Assembly: GCA_051294375.1 (NCBI GenBank)
Contig: JBJCIZ010000239.1
Location: 3,421,152-3,485,151 of the forward strand
Direction of reading: 5' to 3'
DNA: 64,000 nt
From: Paraspadella gotoi
Lineage: Eukaryota > Chaetognatha
Shown: one piece after another, positions 46,090 to 58,969 of the stretch
How the letters are laid out: every line of letters starts with the position of its first letter
How positions within the stretch are numbered: position 1 is the stretch's first letter
Notes under the pieces: generated by a model
The model's database searches: none
What the model saw: only the letters and a program-made list of their open reading frames with translations
What the model was told of the DNA's origin: nothing
Program-made: the position numbers and the translations under genes

Positions 46090-46400
46090 TTTAATTGATT
46101 GATTGATTGATTGATTGAATGATTTATTGTTTGATTTATTGAATGATTGAATGATTAAATGATGTTTTATTGATTGATTGATTGTTTGAATGATTGTTTG
46201 ATTGAATAATTGATTTATTGATTGATTTATTGTTTGAATAATTGATTGATTGAATGATTGTTTGATTGATTGTTCGAATGATTGTTTGATTGAATGATTG
46301 ATTGTTTGAATTATTGATTGATGGATTGATTTATTGATTGATCGAATTATTGATTGATTTATTGATTGATTGAATGATTGATGGATTGATTGATTGAGGG
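46090..46400. repeat. (TGAT/TTGA)n microsatellite block
   Basis: About 300 bp of TTGATTGA, TTGAATGA and TTTATTGA units just upstream of the presumed start of the long minus-strand gene. Open frames through it are low-complexity artefacts. Confidence 0.9.
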
Positions 46401-46832
46401 AAGGATGGCCAACCGTATCGTTTCCTCCGATTCGGATTCTGTTTCCCAATCCGACGAATTTACGAGGTCAATTTCGGAAAACATTTGTTTTTTAATTGGA
46501 AGATTTTATTGAATTGGTTCAGTTCGATTGCTCATTAGTGGTGACAATCTTGTTTACTTGGTAAGACCCGTTGGGTTTTCTATCAATGAAAAGTTTACAA
46601 CTTTTCCATTGGGAAAATCTAATCACGTCGATGCTCTTTTGGTTTTTTTCTGCAATTGATTATAAAGGAGAACGAAGCGTCCTCTGCTTCAAGAATTGAA
46701 AAAAAGAGCATCGCCAAAAATAAAAAAAGATATCAGCTGGCTTTTTTGAATCTCTGTTAAATATTTATAGTCTTCTTTTAATTATTTCCAAAAATACTTA
46801 GAAGTATTTGTAACAAGAGGAAGAAGGAGAGT

Positions 46833-46838
46833 AGAGAG

Positions 46839-46913
<75 letters not shown>

Positions 46914-46999
46914 GTCATTTACCGTAACAAACCAAAAACTTTTTTTTTGGTCAGTAAATTTTACGATTGACATGAAAATCTTCATCTCAACCCCGGGAA

Positions 47000-47072
<73 letters not shown>
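46833..47072. repeat. (GA)n and (CT)n blocks in inverted arrangement
   Basis: A (GA)n run at about 46833-46908 and a (CT)n run at about 47006-47069 flank 97 bp of unique sequence, so single strands could fold into a long hairpin. Confidence 0.9.
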
Positions 47073-47074
<2 letters not shown>

Positions 47075-47319
47075 CTTTGGTTTCCAATTTCTTGACGTCC
47101 TTCAGCTTTCGTTCCTCTCCTTTCGAAGAGAAAATTAAAAAATAAAAAAAACACAAAACAATCAGCCAAGTGAAGTTGGATTAAATGCAAAACATACAGA
47201 AGATGCAAAGCTTACATATTGAAATTATGACATAAGCCGGTAGAAGGTATCAATAAAACAAATAAATAAGTAAAAGACTAAATTTAAAAGTATTTTTAAA
47301 AAAAAAAATAAAAATTAAT

Positions 47320-48905
<1,586 letters not shown>

Positions 48906-49434
48906 CCAAAAAAACTCAGATATTTCGTTTTTGTCGGCGGAATTCGTGACGGGAGAAAATCTCCAAAAATGAAAGAGAAGGAAATTTTCTGGTCGCGGAA
49001 AAGCGCGACTAATTGGAAAGCTTTTTGGTCTGTCGGTCTTCTTTTAGTCTATAAATAGTATTATATGAAAAATAAGTTTAGGAAGAAAAAAGTAATGAGA
49101 ATGGGACAAAAATGGAAGAGAAAGAGAGAAACTTACAACATGTAACGATTTAAACAATATTGTTTTATATATATATATATATATATATTTAAAATTATAT
49201 ATTCTAAATTTTATACACACCTTTTTGAATAATTTGTTATTGATAAATAAAGAAATAAATTAAAAAAAAAAATTAATTGATTAATAAATGAATTATAAGA
49301 TCGCGAAAGATTTGAACGCTGGATTCCCCCGAGCTTCTTATTTTTCTTTTCGCCGCGTAAGTTATTTTTCAGATTTTGTCGTGTTTGTCATATATTGACG
49401 ACGCAGGGGTTCCGGGGGGGGTCGTGTTCTCGGT

Positions 49435-49635
49435 TCGTTCGTTCATTCATTTGTTCGTTCGTTCCTTCGTTCGTCCCTTCGTCCCTTCGCTGGGCCACTC
49501 ACTCCGTTTTTGACCCTAACGTGTTTTTTTTTTTTGCCATCGACGAACGCAAAAAGTCATTACGTCACAATTGACGTCAACGACAACGACAACAACAAAA
49601 AAAAAGAGAACTTAAAAGACTTTCTCCTTTTCTTC
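49435..49635. repeat. Direct repeat copy 1 with CRE-like sites
   Basis: The sequence from TTCGTTCG units through 'cgctgggccac', 'gaccctaacgtg', 'catcgacgaacgc' to 'gactttctccttttcttcc' recurs nearly unchanged at 50570-50775. It lies between the divergent minus-strand long gene and plus-strand ankyrin gene. Confidence 0.8.
49560..49579. promoter_or_regulatory. Paired CRE-like sites, copy 1
   Basis: TTACGTCA at 49560-49567 and the palindromic TGACGTCA at 49572-49579 match the ATF/CREB consensus. They are repeated in the duplicate at 50701-50720. Function is inferred only from sequence and the intergenic position. Confidence 0.4.
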
Positions 49636-49845
49636 CCTTTCTCGTTCCGTTGAGAATTCAAGCGCGTGACGTTGCGAAGGAACCTTCGTTCCTCGCGATT
49701 CGCCGCTTTCCCCATCGTCTCCGTCGAAATCTCAGCGGCGCTTTTAAATTGTCGTTATTAACGTCGGTGTCGTCATAATTGTCAGTTGTTTTTTTTTTCG
49801 GTTGTAGATTAATAAAAACCGAAAACTGAATAAAAGAAAGAAAAC

Positions 49846-49847
<2 letters not shown>

Positions 49848-49906
<59 letters not shown>

Positions 49907-49925
49907 AATGACGACGACGACGAGG
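49848..49925. repeat. (GAC)n microsatellite
   Basis: About 25 GAC units. Similar (GAC)n or (GTC)n runs occur at 25270, 35770, 42475, 45890, 52530 and 59217, several of them inside exons as Asp runs. Confidence 0.9.
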
Positions 49926-49955
49926 ACCGATATATTGACGCACGAAATTGATTGC

Positions 49956-50005
<50 letters not shown>

Positions 50006-50155
50006 TCTCTCTCTCTCTCTCTCTCNNNNNNNNNNNNNNNNNNNNNNNNNTTTTGGAAATAGTGGCGCCCTGGGGGGAGGGAGAGGGGGGGGGTATAGTT
50101 TGGCTTGCTTTCTTTCTTTCTTTCTATCTTTCTTCTTTCTGTTCTTTCTTTCTTT

Positions 50156-50187
<32 letters not shown>

Positions 50188-50569
50188 TTCTTTCTTCTCT
50201 CTTTCTCCTCTTTCTTCCATTCCTTGTTTATCATTTTAACTCCGCTTTTTTTTAACCTTTTTTCCTTTTATTCATTTCTTTTTTTCCTCTTTTATTTTCT
50301 TCTCCGTTTGACCACAAATAATGCGATTTGGAGCGATTTTCCTTTCCCAATTGCATCAGGAGATCTGAAGGGCAAACACAAATCAGAGACCCAATAATTG
50401 AGTCGGTCAGTTACACGAGAAAAACAGTTTTAACAATAAAAATAATTTGCTATATCCTTGGTTTGCTAAGCGTTCGTTCGTTTTCGTTCGTTCGTTCGTC
50501 TCGTTCGTGTCCTTCGTTCCTTTCGTTCATCCTTACGTTCGATTCCTTCGTTCGTTTCGTTCGTTCGTT

Positions 50570-50775
50570 CCTTCGTTCGTTCATTTCATTTGTTCGTTTC
50601 GTTCCTTCGTTCGTCCCTTCGTCCCTTCGCTGGGCCACTTCACTCCGTTTTTGACCCTAACGTGTTTTTTTTTTTTGCCATCGACGAACGCAAAAAGTCA
50701 TTACGTCACAATTGACGTCAACGACAACGCACAACAAAAAAAAGAAGAACTTAAAAACTTTCTCCTTTTCTTCCA
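50570..50775. repeat. Direct repeat copy 2 with CRE-like sites
   Basis: Near-identical to 49435-49635, differing by a few single-base indels. TTACGTCA is at 50701-50708 and TGACGTCA at 50713-50720. The two copies are 1.14 kb apart. Confidence 0.8.
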
Positions 50776-51079
50776 TTCTCTCTCTTTTTCTCTCTCTGGC
50801 GACGCAAAAAGTGCGGCACGGAAAATATTCCCTACCATTGGCTTTTTTTTGCCCCCATTTTTTCTTTTTCCTCGATTTAACCAACGAGATTTTATTTTTC
50901 GCCTTATAAATAACCAAAACGCCGCTTTTCTCTTGTTTTTTTTTGTTTTTTTTTTGTTTTGGTTTGTTTTTAGTCGCCGCCACTAACGCCTGTGAATGAA
51001 CGCTTGAACAAAATAGCAAGGGCGCGGAAAACTCTATTTCTAATCGATAATCAATAATCCGAATATTCGCTAATCTCAA

Positions 51080-52413
51080 GGATATTTTACGTTAATCGGT
51101 CGTTGAAGAAAAAAAAAAACCTCAAAACTCCAGCGCCTGGAACTAAAAAGGAACATAAAAAAAGGGAATTAAATTAATATAAATGTCAATATTAAACATA
51201 ACGAGGGCCACTTTTCTCACTAGTTGGATCTATACGAATCCGACAAAGTCCTAACTTTAATTCGCAAAAACTAAGACTTCCGATCGACGCCAAGTTAAAT
51301 TCAAACAAAATAGCAACGAGTCGCAGAGAGAAAAAAANNNNNNNNNNNNNNNNNNNNNNNNNNNNNNNNNNNNNNNNNNNNNNNNNNNNNNNNNNNNNNN
51401 NNNNNNNNNNNNNNNNNNNNNNNNNNNNNNNNNNNNNNNNNNNNNNNNNNNNNNNNNNNNNNNNNNNNNNNNNNNNNNNNNNNNNNNNNNNNNNNNNNNN
51501 NNNNNNNNNNNNNNNNNNNNNNNNNNNNNNNNNNNNNNNNNNNNNNNNNNNNNNNNNNNNNNNNNNNNNNNNNNNNNNNNNNNNNNNNNNNNNNNNNNNN
51601 NNNNNNNNNNNNNNNNNNNNNNNNNNNNNNNNNNNNNNNNNNNNNNNNNNNNNNNNNNNNNNNNNNNNNNNNNNNNNNNNNNNNNNNNNNNNNNNNNNNN
51701 NNNNNNNNNNNNNNNNNNNNNNNNNNNNNNNNNNNNNNNNNNNNNNCATGACGACGACTTTTTTCCTGTTTTTTTATTTGGATCGAAATCCTTGGGTCTT
51801 CGTCCCTTGCTTCGGTCTCATCATCTGCGTTTGAGAGAGAGAGAGAGAAAAGAGAGAGAGTTAAATATCGAGAGAGAGAGAGAGAGACGCACGGAGTCGC
51901 CTTAAAAAAAAAAATCAATCAATCGATTATTACAGAAAGAATACGAAACGGTGCATGTAGAAGATTCGTTGCAAGACAACAAACAAATAAATAAACAAAA
52001 CGAAATAAAAAAAGAAAACCGAGTGCCGAAACAACAACGACAACAAAAAAACAACAACAATAACAACGAAAAGAAAACAAACCAAAAACAAAAGTCAAAA
52101 GAAAAAAAATTGAACATAAAAGAAAAGCGACAATTAAATCAACGAAAAGCAAGCAAGCAAGCAAGCAAGGAAAGCGACGAGCGACGAGCCCGAACCCCGA
52201 GTCCAAACGGCGGCAGAGCTTGCAAAAACGTTAAAAAAAAAAAAGCTTGGTAGAGCTCAAGAAGGAATTTAAAACAAAACGGCGAATAATTTGATTCCTT
52301 CTCTTAAGCCTTAAGGTTGCGACATAATCGCTCAAGATTATTGAGAGAGAGAGAAAACAAAAAATCCCGATCTTGCGAAATAAAATCAATAAAGACGCTG
52401 CCTCTGTCTCAGA

Positions 52414-52456
<43 letters not shown>

Positions 52457-52567
52457 CCTCTCAGTCTTCCTATCAGATAAAATATAAAATAAAATATAAA
52501 ATATATAACAACAACAACAACAACAACAACAACGACGACGACGACGACGACGAAACCCTACCCCGCT
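51080..52567. other. Upstream region of ankyrin gene, with gap
   Basis: A 409-N gap occupies 51338-51746. The rest is simple repeats: GA at 51835-51890, CT at 52418-52462, and (CAA)n then (GAC)n at 52508-52552. The 5' untranslated exon of the gene starting near 52568 probably lies at the right end. Confidence 0.5.
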
Positions 52568-55500
52568 ATGCCTCATTCCCAAACCCTGACCGATGACTCG
52601 GACCGCGTTCCCTCGTTCTCTCCCGCACGACGCCGGTGACGCCGCCAACGGCGCCGTTTTCAAGATGGCGGCGGCGTCCGAGGCCAACAAGGTGGCGCGC
52701 CAAGATCGGCGCCGTCGGCGCTCTTCCCAGGAGAGCGACGGCGTCAACACGAAGAACCTGTTTAGGGCGTTGAACCTTGGGAAAGTTCGAACGGTGCAGC
52801 AGATTTTAGATTCGGGTAAGAGGAAAAGAGGAAAAGAGGGAAAACTAGGATATTTATGGCATCATGAAACGGTCTTTGACAAAATTGTTAGCGCTATATT
52901 CCGAAAGTGCCCCGTTTCTGTTCCTAATCGCTGTACCTAAATATTTAGCACTAATCTTTTAGCAAATATTTAACTCGATGCTTAACCTTAACCTATTACA
53001 CTAACCTTAACGATTTCTTTGCCGTTGGTTCTCATATGAAATTGGTACAACCAATATAAAAATTATCCATTATCCATAAATAAGCCATCTTGCCCCTTAC
53101 TTTGGACAGGCTTTGGTGGTTTAAGGCCTTTCATTTGTTTCGTGCATTATTTACTATTCTCTTTTTTTACTCCTCTTTCAAGTATAGTAAATAGTCGTTT
53201 AGTTACTAATTTTGATTTATAACTTCATTCCAAGTATATATTAAGTGGTTATAATATAAAAAAATTATCGGTTCTCCATAATATTAATCATAGTATCTTG
53301 CAATTATGTCAACCCTCGATTGTCGTTGCCATTGTCAAATCCATCCACCCAAAAGGTCACGACATCAACTGCAGAAACTCCGAGGGTCAAACTCCGTTGA
53401 TGCTGGCGGTGGGCGTGGCCAAAGAGGATCTGAGAAATCACTTCGTCAGACTCATGCTCGGCCAGGTGATTAAGATTGTTGAATCGCCAGGTAATTAATA
53501 TTGCGAAACGCCAGGTGATTAAGATTGTTAATCGACAGGTGATAAATATTGCGAAATCGCCAGGTGATTAATATTGCGAATCGCCAAGGTGATTAAGATT
53601 GCGAATCGCCAGGTGATTAATATTGCGAATCGCCAGGTGATTAAGATTGTGAATCGCTCGAAAAATAATAGTCAAACTTACCAAGCAAACCAAACAAAAT
53701 TATCTTAGCCGGGGAAAAATAAAAATAATCTAAAAATATAGGTTAAAACGAATTAAAAACAAAAACATTTAAATAACAATTGGAAAGGTATTGTTAAGAA
53801 ATTGTAAACCAATAACATAAAATTAATTTTTTTACAAATTAATGTTCACTGATGGAAGGTTGTTCTTAATTGACATTTAGAATTTTCGTATGTAACTTTC
53901 ACTACGCTCTAGTGTATAATATACCGGTGTATTGAAGAGAATAATTACTTACGCCGCAAGGTCGGTGGAGTTAATTAAATTCCATTCTCCGTCAAACCCC
54001 TCAACCACCCCCCCAACCCACCACCCCAGCCACTCTGCGACGTCAACGCCCAAGACGCCTTCGGTCGAACGGCGTTGATGTATTCGTGCATAGAGTCGCA
54101 AAGAGAAGACGTCGTCCGTCAACTCGTCAAGCGGGAAGAGATCGATCCCAATGTGAGAGATCACGAGGGGAACACGGCCGTCATTCACGCCGTTCACGCC
54201 GGTCGGTGAAAAACAAATTGGGGGTGGGGGTGTGGGGAGAGCGAGTTTGTTGCAGAGGGAAGAAGGCGGGGGAGGGAGATTTGTTTTTCGTCCGACAATA
54301 AAAACAAATACATTCTTTAATTCATTTGCATATTGTAGTGTTCTATGTTGTAACGTAACAAATTATTATTCTTGTTCTTTNNNNNNNNNNNNNNNNNNNN
54401 NNNNNNNNNNNNNNNNNNNNNNNNNNNNNNNNNNNNNNNNNNNNNNNNNNNNNNNNNNNNNNNNNNNNNNNNNNNNNNNNNNNNNNNNNNNNNNNNNNNN
54501 NNNNNNNNNNNNNNNNNNNNNNNNNNNNNNNNNNNNNNNNNNNNNNNNNNNNNNNNNNNNNNNNNNNNNNNNNNNNNNNNNNNNNNAGGGATAAGACATT
54601 TGGGATAATTCTCATCGAGCCAATATCTTTCACAGGTAACGCCTCGGTCATTCGCATCCTAGTGAACAGCGTCAACANNNNNNNNNNTCCAACGACTTCG
54701 GGTCCGCGATGGCGTAATCGAGGACATTCACGCCGCGCGTGGGCGTGGCTTTGTTCAAACGTTGAAGGTCCGTCTCCATAAGGAGGTCGTACAACCTTCT
54801 CCCAGCAGAATTCGTCATTGCAGATCCAAGTTTCTCGTGGTTGGCGTTCAAGTCGCCCAAGAGGAGACTGAGGCAAACGTCTTTCTGATCCTTTTCGAAA
54901 AAACTCTTTGATGGCATCAGTGTTGAGGTCTCGAATGGACGGCAATCCGGCCCTGCCCGTCGACGGGTGATTGTAATAAGTCCCTAGTTTGATTTGATTT
55001 TCCTCGGGACGCTTCCACCACGATAGCCAAAGCGTCCAAAGCGTAGTTTTTTGGCTCCAGTGCGGGAGTTTCTTGACCTCGAAGGCGTCGGGGACCAGAA
55101 AGGCCACGCCTCCGGCGTTTCCGGTATTTTTTTTCGCCGAAGAAGTTATCCTGGATGAGCTTGAAGCCGGGAATGGGTTCGAAACCCTTTCGGCGTCTAT
55201 CGTCGTCGTCGTCGTCATCGTCGTCAGGATTGTAGTCGTCGTCATTGTAGTAATTTTTAACGTAGTCTTCGTCTTCGTCGTCGTCGTCGTCGTCGTCGTC
55301 GACGACGTAACGCGCGTCATTCAGGGAAAGAATGACGCCTTCTCTTCCGATTAAATATCTTCTTAAATCGTCGCGTCTCTTGCGAAGCCCAGCTACATTG
55401 AGATGTACTATCTAGGAAAAAAAGTATATGACATTTTTAATAAAGGATATCTACTCGAAAACTTATTTAATTTAAAAAAAAAATTAGAACGTTTCCGAAT

Positions 55501-58328
55501 CTATATTGAATTTTCTCTCAGTAGCTTCCTTCTATTTTTTTTTGGTAGGTCAAATCGTTTAGAAGTTACANNNNNNNNNNNNNNNNNNNNNNNNNNNNNN
55601 NNNNNNNNNNNNNNNNNNNNNNNNNNNNNNNNNNNNNNNNNNNNNNNNNNNNTTTTTTTAATATTTTTTTAATTTGGCAATGCTAAAGGCTTGGTTCAAA
55701 AAAGTATTATTATAGTTTCAGATAAGAGGGAAAAATGCTTTACATTAATATCGGGGCTGCGCAGAATTGCGTTAAAAATATCAAAAAACAATTTGCTGTA
55801 TAAGAGCATACCCAGACAAAGGCAGGCAATAATTAATGCCGAGGAAGGGTATACCAAATATTGAAAATGTTATCATGATGTTTTACCAATGTTTTATATA
55901 TTTTTTATTGAATAAATGAATTATGTCATATACTTTTTTCCTAGATAGTACAACCGATAATTTGAAGTTTGCGCGGCTTCCGCTGCTTTCGTCCACATCT
56001 TCGTTTGCCGATACAATCGCCTTTGAAGACGAAAGCCTTGCGGATAGCGTTGCTGACCGAGTCTTTGGCGGCGAGGGCGTAGAAGGCGATGACGCCGAAG
56101 ATGTCGACGAATCCGACGATTGCTGAGACCACGAGGAACCTTGCGACGATTCTGGCGAAACCTCGGACGTTGAGGATTTCCGTTTGTCGCTCTGACTCAT
56201 TTCGATTTTTCTTTACTTTATTCGTAATGGATTTTTTTTATTCTCTTGGAATTTTAAGTCCTTTTTGTATTGATACAATTTTTAAAATTGATCCCGACTT
56301 CCCGGTGACATTTGAATATAGTATTCTACCGGTACAAGCGAAGCTATTTTCGAAAGAGAAACTTGCAAAATATTCGACTGCGTCTTATTTCTGATAAATG
56401 ATGAAAAGACATAAAAAAAACAATAAAAAGAAAAAAATTCAGGATTTTCCTAAATTACTCGACGTTTCCAAAGCGGTCGTGCAAGTTCCGTAAATCGTTT
56501 AGAGACCAATCAGCTTTCCGTATATTTTAAACCGTTAATTAACGAAACTTTTCATTTAAAAATAGAAAAGGTCTACGTTTAAATCTATATTTTAAACTTT
56601 GTCATCCATTAACTTTCCGTTTGGACCCGAAATTTAGCGAGCGCAAGGGATGTGGTCGGTGTTATACCGTCANNNNNNNNNNTGTTCATGGCCTTCAAAC
56701 TCCAGCAGGTGATAAAATCACAATGTAATAGAATCACTCGCTCCGGAGAAAAGCCGGGATTCATTATTTCTCACCAGTCAATTTTTCACTTTATTTCGTT
56801 GTATATAAATATACTTTTATCTAAACTTAACCAGTTTCAATATTTTCCCGCTGTCAATGTTTCGACTCCCACTAAATGAAGTCTTAGTAACACCCATGAC
56901 CAAGATCTTATAAAATTCCCCAATTCGCGACAACTGACGAAACCTCTGCCTTTTCTCACAATTTTATGTCTTTTCTNNNNNNNNNNNNNNNNNNNNNNNN
57001 NNNNNNNNNNNNNNNNNNNNNNNNNNNNNNNNNNNNNNNNNNNNNNNNNNNNNNNNNNNNNNNNNNNNNNNNNNNNNNNNNNNNNNNNNNNNNNNNNNNN
57101 NNNNNNNNNNNNNNNNNNNNNNNNNNNNNNNNNNNNNNNNNNNNNNNNNNNNNNNNNNNNNNNNNNNNNNNNNNNNNNNNNNNNNNNNNNNNNNNNNNNN
57201 NNNNNNNNNNNNNNNNNNNNNNNNNNNNNNNNNNNNNNNNNNNNNNNNNNNNNNNNNNNNNNNNNNNNNNNNNNNNNNNNNNNNNNNNNNNNNNNNNTCG
57301 TTAGGACTGTGGATGGAACACTACGCCTGGGATGATGCGTTCCCTCTCTGAGCCAATGGATTTGGCTGAACGAGGGTGGACGTGATGCGGTGTGAATATA
57401 CCGCCACAACACTTTCTTTTTCTCATCACCTCACTGTTTCATTATCTTGCCCTCTTAACCTCGGTAAAACCGCCGCGTCCCCGATTTAAGAACCTTCACA
57501 ACATCGCCCGCTCTCCTTCCCCGGGGATTTTCACGTGATAACTGGCTGCTGCTCCGTTCAGTTCTACCGACAGATCCGAGAGTTAAGAAGTACCAGCAGT
57601 GCTGGTCCAGCACGTCTCAACCTTTACATTGATTGTTAATAATTAACACCCCGCAGTTTCCGTCAACCCCGGTTTCACATAACCTTAACCACCCTCTGTT
57701 ATATCGTCTGATGACAATTTTAAATCACCCCTCAGACAACTCACAAACTCAACCTTTCCCCCGGACTTCAGATCGAGTGCTGTCAAGTCCTGATCAACGA
57801 AGGCTCCGCAGATTTCTCCATGATCAAAGAGACGGACAATCTCTTCAAGATCCTCAACCCGGGCGTCGACGTCCCGCGCGGCCGGCGGAGGGACGACCGG
57901 GACGGCGACGCCGGCCGAGCGAGGGACGCCGGCCGGGGCGAGGATCCCGGCCGGCGATTCGGGGAGCGAAACGACGGCCGGCGAGAGGCCGGCCAAGCGG
58001 TCGGGGAAGATCGGGCTGGAAAGGCGGCGGTCAGGCAAAACAGACACCATAAGAGTAGGTGAGAGAGTGAGAGAGAGTGAGAGGGGGAGAAAGAGAGAAA
58101 GAGAGAGTGAGAGAGAGAGGCCAGAGGAGATAGAGAAAGAAAAAAAAGGTTCATGTAAATACATACAGACAGAGAAGAATAGATATATGGACAATGGACA
58201 GAGACAGAATAGATAAATGTATGAATTATAGACATATATAATTATATATGTACTTTTAGCTACTATTAGCTAAATACATATGCATAGAAAGATGAACAAC
58301 ATTTTATTAAAAAGTCAGACTCTCAATT

Positions 58329-58396
<68 letters not shown>

Positions 58397-58934
58397 AATA
58401 TTCTCCAAAATCAAAGATCCTCCCGCGTGTCCGCGTCCGACGCCGCCTTTCCGGATCCCGTCCCCCCGGCGTCGCCGCTTCGGCGTCTAACGGCGCCGCC
58501 CGTCGATTTCCCCGTCAACCCGGCGCCGTCTCCGCGGCACCAACGACGCGACGTCTCGGGACGGCGCGGCGCCGGGACGGAGGACGACGCCGGCGCCGAG
58601 TGGAGGGGGAAAGCAGGAAGAGGAGGAATGAAGAAGAGGTCGAGGGGTGAGTATGGGGAGAGGGGGAGGTGGGGAGGAGAGATGGAGGAAGAGGAAGAGG
58701 AGGATTATAATGAAGAAGATGAGGGAGAAAGGAAGTAGGAGGAAATTGGGCGGAGGATAAATTATTATTTTACATCAAGCTAACCCTGAAATACATGTAC
58801 TTTTTTCTTTTTCTAACTTTATAGTAATCAATGACATTGATTGATTGATTTAATTATTTAATTAATTAATTAACAGGAAATTCTTCCATCGCCGACGAAG
58901 CGCGAGATCAAAACGATAATCGCCTTCCACAAGT

Positions 58935-58969
<35 letters not shown>

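Noticed and set aside
53466-53655. CRISPR-like regular array
   Set aside because: Head-to-tail units without unique spacers in an animal intron; a minisatellite.
57300-57412. Minus-strand frame WRYIHTASRPPSFSQIHWLR next to a gap
   Set aside because: Too short and truncated by N; could be transposon-derived, but not supportable.
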